Part shown: one piece after another, positions 26,683-36,620 of the stretch
Layout of the letters: the number at the start of each line of letters is the position of its first letter
How positions within the stretch are numbered: position 1 is the first letter of the stretch
Assembly: GCF_014779655.1 (NCBI RefSeq)
Contig: NZ_JACXYX010000003.1
Coordinates: forward strand, 267,303 to 331,302
From: Nocardioides ganghwensis
GTDB taxonomy: Bacteria > Actinomycetota > Actinomycetes > Propionibacteriales > Nocardioidaceae
Length of the DNA: 64,000 nucleotides
Direction: 5' to 3'
Made by a program: the position numbers and the translations under genes
The notes under the pieces: generated by a model
Told to the model about the DNA's origin: nothing
Databases searched by the model: none
The model's input: only the letters and a program-made list of their open reading frames with translations

Positions 26683-27803
26683 GCGCTCTCGACCGGCTGA
26701 CCGGTGACGCCCAGACCTTCCTCGACAAGGTCTGGGCGTCGTCGGTGCACGTCCATCGCACCGACCCGGCGTACGGCGCCGAGGTCCTCTCCCTCGCCCA
26801 CGTCGACCACCTGCTGACCGAGACCGCGATCCGCGCGCCCGCGGTGCGCGTCGCGCGCAACGGGTCGGTGCTGCCGGAGTCGTCGTTCACCCGCGGCGGC
26901 AGCCTCGCCGGCAAGCCGCTGACCGGGCTGGTCGACCCGGTCAGGCTCATGCGCCTGCACGACGAGGGCGCCACCATCGTGCTCCAGGGCCTCCAGCGCT
27001 ACTGGTCGCCCGTCGGCGACCTCGTCGCCGAGCTCGAGCTCGAGCTCGGCCACCCCTGCCAGGCCAACGCCTACCTGACCCCGCCCGGCGCCCAGGGCTT
27101 CGCGGTCCACTCCGACTCCCACGACGTCTTCGTCCTGCAGACGCACGGCACCAAGATGTGGGAGGTCCACGGCGAGGGCGGACCCGGCGACCTGCTCCTC
27201 GAGCCCGGCGTCGTCGCCTACCTCCCGACCGGCACGCCGCACGCCGCTCGCGCGCAGGAGTCGGTGTCGCTGCACCTCACCATCGGCATCAACCAGCTGA
27301 CCTGGCGCAGCCTGCTGACCCGCGAGGTCGGTCGGCTGCTCGCGGAGGTGCCCGACGAGCACCTCCCCGCGGGCTACCTCACCGACCCCGCCCGGCTCGC
27401 CGACGGCCTCGGCGAGCACCTCGCCGCGGTCGCCGACGCCGTACGCCACCTCGACCCGGCCGCGCTCGCGGCGGCCCAGGCCGAGGGGTTCCTCGCCGGA
27501 CGACCCCCGCGCCTCGCCGGTGCCCTGCTCGACCGCGACGCGCTCGCCCGGGGCATCTTGGCGGACACCCGGCTCCGGCGTCGCCGCGGCCACCCCTGCG
27601 AGCTGGTCGACGACGGCGACACCGTCCGGGTGCTGATCGGCGACCGGGCCCTGCGGGTCCCCGCCCGGGTCCGCCCGGCGCTCGAGCACGTCGCGACCCA
27701 CCACGAGCTCACGCCCGCCGCCCTCGCCCCGCTCGACGTCGAGAGTGCCCTCGTGCTCTGTCGCCGCCTGGTCCGGGAGGGGCTGCTCGAGGTCGCGCGA
27801 TGA
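26679..27803 (+). CDS. JmjC/cupin-domain oxygenase
   Basis: The 374-residue protein resembles the ribosomal-oxygenase-like cupin family. It has the metal triad His144, Asp146 (FAVHSDSHDVFVLQTHG) and His188 (LPTGTPHAARA), with the preceding NAYLTPPGAQG turn. A C-terminal winged-helix-like part follows (PARVRPALEHVATHHELTPA). Such enzymes use Fe(II) and 2-oxoglutarate to hydroxylate protein side chains. No ATG or GTG precedes the conserved start; the best candidate is CTG at 26679, overlapping the peptide gene's TGA by 4 bp. It overlaps the next gene by ATGA. Confidence 0.8.
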   Translation: MSALDRLTGDAQTFLDKVWASSVHVHRTDPAYGAEVLSLAHVDHLLTETAIRAPAVRVARNGSVLPESSFTRGGSLAGKPLTGLVDPVRLMRLHDEGATIVLQGLQRYWSPVGDLVAELELELGHPCQANAYLTPPGAQGFAVHSDSHDVFVLQTHGTKMWEVHGEGGPGDLLLEPGVVAYLPTGTPHAARAQESVSLHLTIGINQLTWRSLLTREVGRLLAEVPDEHLPAGYLTDPARLADGLGEHLAAVADAVRHLDPAALAAAQAEGFLAGRPPRLAGALLDRDALARGILADTRLRRRRGHPCELVDDGDTVRVLIGDRALRVPARVRPALEHVATHHELTPAALAPLDVESALVLCRRLVREGLLEVAR

Positions 27804-28714
27804 CCGGGTTCCGCTGCGCGGTCGCGAGCCGGGAGCGCGGGGACGAGCTCGCCGGCACCGCTTCGACGGTCCGCAGCTTCCTGCTCGTCGAGCACGCCGG
27901 TCCGTGGGGAGCCGACGCGCTGCGCGACGCCCGGCTGCCCGAGGGCCTGGGCGAGCACCTGCGCGAGGCGTCGCGCCGCAACCGCGTGCGCGTCCTGCTC
28001 GTACGCCGGCCTGGACGTCGCGCCACTGGCGGCCCGGTGCGCGTGGTCGCCGCGCGTGCGGCCGGTCCCGGGTCCTGGCTGGAGAGCGCCTCGCTCGACG
28101 GCCTGGCGGACGTACGCTCCCTCGACCTGGCCGCGCTGGGCGCCGGGCGCAGCCTCGGCCTCGACCGGTCGACCGCGTCGCTGCTCGCCGTCTGCACCCA
28201 CGGCCGCCACGACGCCTGCTGCACCGAGCTCGGGCGTCCCGTGGCGCTCGCGCTCGCCGACGGACCCCATGGTGACGCGACGTGGGAGACCTCCCACGTC
28301 GGCGGCGACCGGTTCGCCGGCAACCTCGTCGTGCTGCCGCGCGGTCTCTACTACGGCGGCCTCGACCCCGACTCGGCCCGCGCCGTCGCGGACGCGACCG
28401 CCGTCGGCCAGGTGCTGCTCGAGCACTTCCGCGGCCGGTCCGACCTGCCGATGGCCGCCCAGGCCGCCGACGTGGCGCTGCGCCGGGAGCATCGGCTCAC
28501 CGGTCTCGACGACGTGCAGGTCCGGGGCGTGCGCGTCGACGGCGACCTGACCGCGGTGCGGTGCGAGGTGCGCGGGCTCGGCGTCCGCGACGTCGTCGTA
28601 CGCCGGGTGCCGGGCGAGGACGCCCACCAGCTGACCTGCTCGGCGCGCCGCGCGAGCACGATCCCGCGCCACGAGGTCGTCGAGGTCGGCGAGGTCAACC
28701 CAGACGGGTCCTGA
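27800..28714 (+). CDS. Sucrase/ferredoxin-like family protein (second copy)
   Basis: The 304-residue protein shares the family pattern of the gene at 18866: FLLVEHAGPWGADALRDARL, VCTHGRHDACCTELGRP with its Cys pair, ETSHVGGDRFAGNLVVLPRG and a final cysteine in LTCSARR. A thioredoxin-like fold with a [2Fe-2S] cluster is expected. It is the third gene of the acidic-peptide/cupin operon, joined by a 4-bp overlap; an iron-sulfur protein could deliver electrons to the oxygenase, but that is inference. The last 20 bp overlap the convergent coiled-coil gene. Confidence 0.82.
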   Translation: MTGFRCAVASRERGDELAGTASTVRSFLLVEHAGPWGADALRDARLPEGLGEHLREASRRNRVRVLLVRRPGRRATGGPVRVVAARAAGPGSWLESASLDGLADVRSLDLAALGAGRSLGLDRSTASLLAVCTHGRHDACCTELGRPVALALADGPHGDATWETSHVGGDRFAGNLVVLPRGLYYGGLDPDSARAVADATAVGQVLLEHFRGRSDLPMAAQAADVALRREHRLTGLDDVQVRGVRVDGDLTAVRCEVRGLGVRDVVVRRVPGEDAHQLTCSARRASTIPRHEVVEVGEVNPDGS

Positions 28715-29645
28715 TGTCCGCCGCCTCGAGGTTGCGGGCGGCGCGGTCGGCCTGCGCCTGCTCACGCTCGGCGACGGTCGCGGCGTCGCGGGCCTCGACC
28801 CGCGCGTCGACGAGCTCGCGGTGCAGCGCCTGGACCTTGGCGGCCTGCGCCGAGATCTCCTCGTGGGGCGCCTCGGCCAGGACGAGCTCCTCGAGGCTGT
28901 CGAGCGCGGCCTGCTCGCGGCGCTTGAGCGCCTCGACCGTGCCGCGGGCGGCGTCCGCGACGTCGGCGGCCTCGACGGCCTCCATCGCCTCCTCGGCCGC
29001 CTCGCGGCGCAGCTCGCCGAACCGCACCTGGTTGGTGGTGGCGGCGACGAGCTTCTGCCCGTCCTCGTCCGGGTGCACCCCGGCGTGGTCGGCGAGCGCC
29101 TTGACCAGCTCGCGGGTGCCGGCCCGCCGGGCGTCGCGCAGCTCGATCTTGGCCTCGAAGCACGCCTGGTAGGCCTTCCAGTCGGCCTCCCACGCGTCGG
29201 CCTGCTGTCGCGTGGCGTCGCCGGGCAGGGTCTCGACGGGCGGCCAGATCCGGTGGTCGCGGACCTCGAGCCCCTTGCCGGCGGCGAAGGCGCGCAGCTG
29301 CTCGAGCCCGTCGCGGTGACGGCGGAGCACGTCGGAGTAGGCGTTGATCGCGCGCCCGAGGCCGCGCAGGTCGTCGCGGACGGACGCCGACTCCTCGTGG
29401 CGACGGGCGGCCCGCTCGCGCAGCTTGTCGGCGGCCTCACCGGCGAAGACGTCCTCCGACAGGGTGGACGTGCGCTCGAACGCGTCGACCGCGAGCTCGA
29501 CCTTGGCGGCCAGGCGGCGTACGGAGTCGCCGTAGGCGTCGACCTTGCCGGGCTCGAGCCAGCGGTAGTGGCAGCCGATCGGGTCGCCGAACCGGAGCCC
29601 CTCCCGCTCGGTCTCGACCAGCGCCTCGGCCGCGACCCGCGTCAC
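28695..29645 (-). CDS. Type VII secretion-like helical protein, 316 aa
   Basis: The N-terminus (LRFGDPIGCHYRWLEPGKVD) is followed by helices containing TSTLSEDVFAGEAADKLRER and a long run of charged helical sequence that should form coiled coils to the end. The helix-G-EAA-helix layout resembles the N-terminal signal domain of putative T7SS-secreted proteins, but there is no recognisable toxin domain. The GTG start at 29645 overlaps the stop of the 99-aa gene by 4 bp (GTGA). The family call is moderate; the function is unknown. Confidence 0.55.
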   Translation of the reverse strand: MTRVAAEALVETEREGLRFGDPIGCHYRWLEPGKVDAYGDSVRRLAAKVELAVDAFERTSTLSEDVFAGEAADKLRERAARRHEESASVRDDLRGLGRAINAYSDVLRRHRDGLEQLRAFAAGKGLEVRDHRIWPPVETLPGDATRQQADAWEADWKAYQACFEAKIELRDARRAGTRELVKALADHAGVHPDEDGQKLVAATTNQVRFGELRREAAEEAMEAVEAADVADAARGTVEALKRREQAALDSLEELVLAEAPHEEISAQAAKVQALHRELVDARVEARDAATVAEREQAQADRAARNLEAADIRTRLG

Positions 29646-29941
29646 GGCTTCACCTCGGCGAGCCTGGCCGCGACCGTGGCCGCCTCGCCGACCATGAGGT
29701 CGAGCTCGTCGAAGTCGACGACCGAGTCGTCGATGGCCCCCGCGATGCTGCGGCAGCGCCTGGCGACCTGCTCGGTGTCGTCGACGAGGCTGCGGACCCC
29801 CTCGACCAGCAGGTCGCGCCACGGGAAGTCGTCGGCGGGGTGGTCGATGTCGCCGAGCGCCGCCGTCAGGTCCTCACGGGCGGAGTCGAGCTCCTCCTTG
29901 GCGCCCCGCAGCGCCCGCTGGTTGATCGCGATCGGCCTCAT
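29642..29941 (-). CDS. Small helical protein, 99 aa, ESX/WXG100-sized
   Basis: The protein (MRPIAINQRALRGAKEELDS...) is predicted to be two long helices around a short break near DHPADDFPW, the size and shape of WXG100-type proteins, but a W-x-G motif is not present. It is translated together with the larger helical protein through a GTGA overlap. A chaperone or secretion-partner role for that protein is the simplest reading. Confidence 0.5.
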   Translation of the reverse strand: MRPIAINQRALRGAKEELDSAREDLTAALGDIDHPADDFPWRDLLVEGVRSLVDDTEQVARRCRSIAGAIDDSVVDFDELDLMVGEAATVAARLAEVKP

Positions 29942-30043
29942 GGCGGTCTTCTGCCCGCCGGAGCGGGCCCGAAACCCGAGGTCGTGAAGTTGTGAACCAC
30001 CGAGGTCGGCGGTCCGGACCGGGAGCGGCGGGCGGGGGACCGC

Positions 30044-30847
30044 TCAGACGTGGCCGCTGAGCTGGGCCATCCGCAGCTCGAGCTTGTTGAGCAGCTCGCT
30101 GCAGGCCTTGTCGGGCAGCCTGGACCCGGCGCCCTTCCGGCCACCGCCCTGCGCGCACACCGGGAGCACGTCGATCGAGAGCCGGGCGCCGCCGGCGAGG
30201 GCGCGGAGCTCGTCGAGCTTGTCGCCGAAGGGCGAGCCGCTGCCGGGGGAGTAGTAGTGCACGGCCGCGTCGATGTCGTCGGCGAAGAGGTCGGCCTTGG
30301 TCACCGCGACGACCAGCCACGTGGGGCGCTCGCGGCGTACGGCCATGCTGGCGATCCGGTGGGCGGTGATCGCCCAGTCCTCGAGCTCGGCGGCGAGCTG
30401 CTCCTCGCGGGAGGCGAGCGCGGCGCCGGTGGTGCCGGCCGTACGCCGGGGCGTGGCGTAGCCGTTGGCGACCACGTGCAGCACCCCGTCGACCGGCTCG
30501 TCGTGGAAGACCTCGTCGAGCGCGCCGAGGCGGGTGGCGGCGTTCTCGCCGGGGACCACGCGGAAGCGGTAGCCGCGCAATCGGGCGTTGCGACGCGTAC
30601 GCCGCTCCATCACCGCCGAGCCGACCTCGGCGCCGTCGGTGGCCGAGGCCTCGGCGCTCGCGCGCCGGGCGAGGCGGTCGGCCAGCCGGGTCTTGCCGAC
30701 GCCGGTCATGCCCGTCACCGCCACCGTCGGGTAGCGGTGCCGGAGCAGGCGGGAGGCGCGTTCGGGGGCCTGGGAGAGCGCGGCGAGGGCGCCCCCGGCG
30801 ATGGTCGTGCCGAGGGCTGCCTTGCCGTGTCGCAACGGTGACTGCAT
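30044..30847 (-). CDS. P-loop GTPase-like protein
   Basis: The 267-residue protein has a P-loop GMTGVGKTRLADRLA (about residues 45-60), and a WLVVAVTKADLFADDIDA stretch matching the G4 motif TKAD of TRAFAC GTPases. G3 is not typical. A hydrophobic N-terminal helix (GTTIAGGALAALSQA) may touch the membrane. It lies 102 bp upstream of the two helical genes on the same strand and could be part of the same unit. CAGGAT lies 6 bases before the ATG. Confidence 0.65.
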   Translation of the reverse strand: MQSPLRHGKAALGTTIAGGALAALSQAPERASRLLRHRYPTVAVTGMTGVGKTRLADRLARRASAEASATDGAEVGSAVMERRTRRNARLRGYRFRVVPGENAATRLGALDEVFHDEPVDGVLHVVANGYATPRRTAGTTGAALASREEQLAAELEDWAITAHRIASMAVRRERPTWLVVAVTKADLFADDIDAAVHYYSPGSGSPFGDKLDELRALAGGARLSIDVLPVCAQGGGRKGAGSRLPDKACSELLNKLELRMAQLSGHV

Positions 30848-30972
30848 GCCCCCATCCTGTCCGACGAGGGGTGGCGGGCCACGCCCGGCGGGCGCACGAC
30901 TTGGCCCGCAACCACTGGTCTTGGACAATGACGGTGCCCGACCCACCCGCCCGGAAGGCATCCCCCACCCAC

Positions 30973-31503
30973 ATGGACACCGAGAACCGCCCTGTGCTGA
31001 TGGGGCTCGTCGCCCTGGTCGGCGTCGCCGTGGCCCTCGGCCTGCTGGGTGGTCTCGCCGTGCTCGCGGGGGTCCAGGCCACCGGCATCGGCGACACGTC
31101 GTCGTCCAGCGACGACTCGACGGCGTCGGCGACCTTCCGGCTGCCCAAGCCGAGCGAGACCGCCACCGAGACCGTCCCCGAGCAGCCGACGGAGCCGGAG
31201 CCCGGCACCGAGACCTCGTCGGAGGCCCCCGCCACGGGCATCTCGCTCTCCGCGACCCAGCAGTCGGTCAGCCCGATGCAGCAGATCGACCTCACCGGGA
31301 CCTACGAGGGCGGCGAGGGCGCGATCCTGCAGGTGCAGCGGCTCGAGAACGGCGCCTGGTCGGACTTCCCGGTGACCATGTCGGTCAGCGGCGGCACGTT
31401 CGCGACCTACGTCCAGACCAGCCGCACCGGTCCCAACAAGTTCCGCGTGGTCGACACCGACTCCGACGTCGTCTCCAACGAGATCACCGTCACCGTCGGC
31501 TGA
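30973..31503 (+). CDS. Membrane-anchored extracellular protein with Thr/Glu/Pro linker
   Basis: The 176-residue protein has a single N-terminal membrane anchor (MGLVALVGVAVALGLLGGLAV), a Ser/Thr/Glu/Pro-rich linker (SETATETVPEQPTEPEPGTE), and a C-terminal beta-rich domain of about 80 residues (SLSATQQSVSPMQQIDLTG, ending NEITVTVG) that looks like an Ig-like sandwich. It should be exposed at the cell surface. ATG at 30973 has GGAAGG about 14 bases upstream; an upstream ATG at 30928 in the same frame is possible. It is convergent with the MFS gene, overlapping it by 14 bp. Confidence 0.62.
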   Translation: MDTENRPVLMGLVALVGVAVALGLLGGLAVLAGVQATGIGDTSSSSDDSTASATFRLPKPSETATETVPEQPTEPEPGTETSSEAPATGISLSATQQSVSPMQQIDLTGTYEGGEGAILQVQRLENGAWSDFPVTMSVSGGTFATYVQTSRTGPNKFRVVDTDSDVVSNEITVTVG

Positions 31504-32701
31504 GCGCCAGCCTCGCCCGGTCCACCCGGTGCGTCCAGAGGCCCACCCAGCCCGCGCCGGCCAGCCCCAGTACGCCGAGGACGAGGCACGCGGTCGCCAG
31601 CGGGGCCGTCGCGGCGATGGCGCTCACCAGGAGCGGGCCGCCGGTGTTGCCGACGTCGCCGCAGAGCCGCCACGCGCCGAGGAACTGCGGGCGCCCCTCG
31701 TCGGGGGCCGCGTCCGCACCGAGCGTCATCACGATGCCCGAGCCGAGGCCGTTGCCGCAGGCGATGAGCGCCATCACCAGGGCCACCGACGCCGTGCTGG
31801 TGGCGAGCGGCAGCAACAGGCACGCCACGGCCATGGAGAGGACCACCGGCACCGCGACGACCATCCGGCCGCGGGTGTCCATCAGCCAGCCGCCGGGCCA
31901 CATGAACGCGACGTCGAGGGCGGCCGCGCCGGCGAAGATCAGTGACGTCGTCGAGGCCGACAGCCCGATGTGGTCGGCCCAGAGCGGCAGCAGGCTCAGC
32001 CGCAGGGAACGGGTCATGCCGAGGACGACGACGGCCGTGCCCAGCGTCGCCAGCAGCCGGCGGTGCGACGCGATCACCGTCCACACGCCCAGGTGCCCGC
32101 CCGCGCGCGCCGCGGCACGCTTCTCCTCGCCGAGGTCGGGCATGGTGGCGGCGAGCAGCGAGGCCAGGACGGACATCGCGGCGCCGAGCCAGAACACGCT
32201 GGTGAGGTCGGTGAGGGCGATCAGTCCGGCGCCGATCAGCGGCCCGATGAGCACGCCGACGCGGTAGGACCCGCCCAGCAGCGACATCGCCCGCGCGCGG
32301 TGGGTGATCGGGACGACGTCGATCATGAAGCCCTGGCGCGCGATGAGGAAGAGCGTCCAGCACACCCCGCTCAGCAGCACGCCGAGCGCCAGGCCGAGCA
32401 CCGAGTCGGTCAGCGCGGCGAGCGCCATCGCCCCGGCGTCGACGAAGCCGGCGCCCACCAGCGCGCGCCGCTCCCCGATCCGGGCGACGAGCGCGCCGGC
32501 GGGCAGGCTCGCCAGCAGCATGCCGACGCCGGTCAGCGCGACGATCGCGGCGGCCGTGCTGACGTCCGCCCCGAGGTCGCGGGCCCGCAGCGCGAGCACC
32601 GGCATGATCGCGCCGTGCCCGATCGCGGAGACGATCGAGGGGCCGTACGCCACGAGCCAGATGTCGCGGAAGCGGAACTCCTGCGCGGCCCCCGACGTCA
32701 C
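31490..32701 (-). CDS. MFS transporter, 12-TM
   Basis: The 403-residue protein has about 12 membrane helices, with the MFS signature region GALVARIGERRALVGAGF after helix 2, and a GTG start at 32701 (MTSGAAQEFRFRDIWLV). The substrate is not evident. The upstream region is occupied by 82-bp tandem repeats, so its promoter must lie in or beyond them. The 3' end overlaps the convergent surface-protein gene by 14 bp. Confidence 0.85.
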   Translation of the reverse strand: MTSGAAQEFRFRDIWLVAYGPSIVSAIGHGAIMPVLALRARDLGADVSTAAAIVALTGVGMLLASLPAGALVARIGERRALVGAGFVDAGAMALAALTDSVLGLALGVLLSGVCWTLFLIARQGFMIDVVPITHRARAMSLLGGSYRVGVLIGPLIGAGLIALTDLTSVFWLGAAMSVLASLLAATMPDLGEEKRAAARAGGHLGVWTVIASHRRLLATLGTAVVVLGMTRSLRLSLLPLWADHIGLSASTTSLIFAGAAALDVAFMWPGGWLMDTRGRMVVAVPVVLSMAVACLLLPLATSTASVALVMALIACGNGLGSGIVMTLGADAAPDEGRPQFLGAWRLCGDVGNTGGPLLVSAIAATAPLATACLVLGVLGLAGAGWVGLWTHRVDRARLALSRR

Positions 32702-32726
32702 CGACGCATCCTCTCAGCAGCGCCCG

Positions 32727-32950
32727 GTGGGCGGTGCCCCACCCACATCCTCGCGGACGGGAATGTGGCTCACTCACCGCTCACAGCGAGCCTCCGTACG
32801 ACACGCCGGGGGGCGGTGCCCCACCCACATCCTCGCGGACGGGAATGTGGGTCGCTCACCGCTCACAGCGAGCCTCCGTACGACACGCCGGTGGGCGGTG
32901 TCCCACCCACATTCTCGCGGACGGGAATGTGGGTCGCTCACCGCTCCGGG
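32727..32950. repeat. 82-bp tandem repeat, about 2.7 copies
   Basis: Units begin at GCGGTG (32731, 32813 and 32895), giving a period of 82 bp. Copies 1 and 2 are almost identical; copy 3 stops after CGCTCACCGCTC. Each unit contains an inverted repeat around CCACAT...ATGTGG with about 16 bases between the arms. The array fills nearly all of the 259-bp gap between the MFS start and the end of the aldo/keto reductase gene. Confidence 0.93.
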
Positions 32951-32960
32951 TGCGCGCGAG

Positions 32961-33803
32961 TCAGGGGATCCAGTCGAAGGCGTCGGGGTTCGGGCCGAGC
33001 CGCCCGGCCTCGCCGCGGTCGAGCCCGTCGAGCGCGGACATGTGGTGCGGCTCGAGCTCGAAGTCGAAGATCTCGAAGTTCTGCCGCATCCGCTCGGGGT
33101 TCATCGACTTCGGGAAGACGATGTCGCCGCGCTGCACGTGCCAGCGAAGGGCGACCTGCGCGGGCGTACGCCCCACGAGCGAGGCGATCTCGCCGATGGT
33201 GTCGTCGTCGACGACCGTGCCCTTGGCGATCGGCGACCACGCCTCGGTGAGCACGCCGTGGCGCTTGTTGGCGGCGCGGACGTCCTCGTTGGCGAAGAAC
33301 GGGTGCACCTCGACCTGGTTGACCACCGGCACGACACCGGTCTCCTCGACGATCCGGTCGAGGTGCGCGGGCTGGAAGTTGGAGACGCCGATGCTGCGGG
33401 TCTTCCCGGCCTCCTGCGCCTCGATGAGCGCCCGCCAGGTCTGCACGAAGTCGCCGTCGTACCGGGTCGGCAGAGGCCAGTGGATGAGGAACAGGTCGAC
33501 CTGGTCGAGGCCGAGGCGCACCAGCGAGGCGTCGATCTCGCGGCGCGCGTCGTCGGGGCGGTGGAAGCCGTTGTTGAGCTTGGTGGTGACGTAGAGGTCG
33601 TCGCGGGCGATGCCGGAGGCCTTGATCGCCTCGCCGACGCCCGCCTCGTTGCCGTACATCTGCGCGGTGTCGATGTGGCGGTAGCCCGCCTCGAGGGCCG
33701 CGGTCACGGTCGCCGCGGTCTCCGGCGGCGGCACCTGGAAGACGCCGAAGCCGAGCTGGGGGATGGACGTGCCGTCGTGGAGCGCGAGGTCAGGGACAGT
33801 CAT
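32961..33803 (-). CDS. Aldo/keto reductase
   Basis: The 280-residue protein has the AKR motifs: IPQLGFGVFQVP, AGYRHIDTAQMYGNEAGVGE with the catalytic Asp and Tyr, VTTKLNNGFH, LFLIHWPLP with the catalytic His, SIGVSNFQPAHLD, and IVFPKSMNPERMRQN with the NADPH phosphate-binding residues. It should reduce small aldehydes or ketones (2,5-diketogluconate-reductase-like group) with NADPH in the cytosol. It is transcribed alone, divergent from the M3 peptidase gene. Confidence 0.92.
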   Translation of the reverse strand: MTVPDLALHDGTSIPQLGFGVFQVPPPETAATVTAALEAGYRHIDTAQMYGNEAGVGEAIKASGIARDDLYVTTKLNNGFHRPDDARREIDASLVRLGLDQVDLFLIHWPLPTRYDGDFVQTWRALIEAQEAGKTRSIGVSNFQPAHLDRIVEETGVVPVVNQVEVHPFFANEDVRAANKRHGVLTEAWSPIAKGTVVDDDTIGEIASLVGRTPAQVALRWHVQRGDIVFPKSMNPERMRQNFEIFDFELEPHHMSALDGLDRGEAGRLGPNPDAFDWIP

Positions 33804-33869
33804 ACCTGTCCCTACGTCCGGTGGCTGCGAGGTATTCCGAAGTCGGTGGAGGTTGTCGGGACCCGCCCG

Positions 33870-33875
33870 TAGGCT
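33870..33875 (+). promoter_or_regulatory. -10 box TAGGCT, leaderless start
   Basis: TAGGCT ends 6 bases before the GTG at 33882, and no ribosome binding site is present. Confidence 0.45.
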
Positions 33876-33881
33876 CCGGGC

Positions 33882-35813
<1,932 letters not shown>

Positions 35814-35825
35814 GTCCGGGTCGCG

Positions 35826-36536
35826 TCAGCGGCGGACGACCGCCGGCCGGGTGGGCTCGACGTCAGCGATCCGGTCGGCGACCGCGACGCCGAAGTCGCG
35901 GTGCCCGTCCTCGGTGAGGTGGAGCCGGTCGTCGAGGTAGTCGAGGTCGAGGTCGCTGGTGCGGACGTACGGCACGCCGTACGCCTCCGACAGCTCCTCG
36001 AGCTGGGCGTCGACGCGCGGCACGGCGCGCGAGCGTGACGGTGCGTCCGCGGGGCCGACGACCACCACGCGGTGGCCGGCGAGGTCGGCCATCAGGTCAC
36101 GGAATCCCCGCTCGATCGCGGCTCCGGGCTGGTCGAAGTCGTTGAGCCCGCCCTCGACCACGACGAGCGCGGGACGTACGCCGAGCGCGGTCGCGGCCCG
36201 GTCGTGGAACGACACCCGCCCGCAGTGGCTGGCGCGGGCGCTGAAGCCGGAGCCGGAGAACCCGCGGACGTGGACCTCGCCGGGCAGCTCGGCCGCCCAG
36301 GAGCGGCTCAGGTCGTCCTGGCCGAGGCCGACCGACCACGAGTCGCCGATGACCAGGACGCGCTCGCCCTCGCCGGTGACGATCGCGGCCCGCTCGCGTG
36401 CGTCGAGGCGGTGCTGCTGGCAGCGGGCCGGACCGGCGCCCGCGCGGTCGGCGACGTAGAACGCCATGAGCGCAGCGAGCAGCAGCACGACGACTGAGGC
36501 GCCGGCGACGCGGCGCGGGATCCCCCGGTGGAGCAC
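35826..36536 (-). CDS. SGNH/GDSL hydrolase with N-terminal membrane anchor
   Basis: The 236-residue protein has one N-terminal hydrophobic helix (ASVVVLLLAALMAFYVA), then the SGNH blocks: VLVIGDSWSVGLG (Ser66 nucleophile), a Gly in block II (GFSGSGF), VVVEGGLNDFDQ (block III Gly-x-Asn-Asp), and LDDRLHLTEDGHRDFG (catalytic Asp and His). It should be an esterase or acetyl-hydrolase acting outside the membrane. I chose the GTG at 36534-36536 because it precedes the anchor; no ribosome binding site is seen. Its stop is 13 bp from that of the M3 peptidase, on the opposite strand. Confidence 0.83.
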   Translation of the reverse strand: MLHRGIPRRVAGASVVVLLLAALMAFYVADRAGAGPARCQQHRLDARERAAIVTGEGERVLVIGDSWSVGLGQDDLSRSWAAELPGEVHVRGFSGSGFSARASHCGRVSFHDRAATALGVRPALVVVEGGLNDFDQPGAAIERGFRDLMADLAGHRVVVVGPADAPSRSRAVPRVDAQLEELSEAYGVPYVRTSDLDLDYLDDRLHLTEDGHRDFGVAVADRIADVEPTRPAVVRR

Positions 36537-36607
36537 GAGAGAAGTGTGCGGCCTGCGGGGGCGTTCGCGCAGTCGAAAATCCCCGAGATTCCCCTGACTT
36601 CGCCACC

Positions 36608-36613
36608 TAGTGT
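36608..36613 (+). promoter_or_regulatory. -10 box TAGTGT, leaderless start
   Basis: TAGTGT ends 7 bases before the ATG of the GNAT gene at 36621; there is no Shine-Dalgarno sequence. Confidence 0.45.
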
Positions 36614-36620
36614 TCCGCCC

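Noticed and set aside
32304..33872. Plus-strand frame covering the 82-bp repeats, suggesting a repeat protein
   Set aside because: The repeat period is not a multiple of three, so the frame changes from copy to copy, and both ends are antisense to the MFS and aldo/keto reductase genes.
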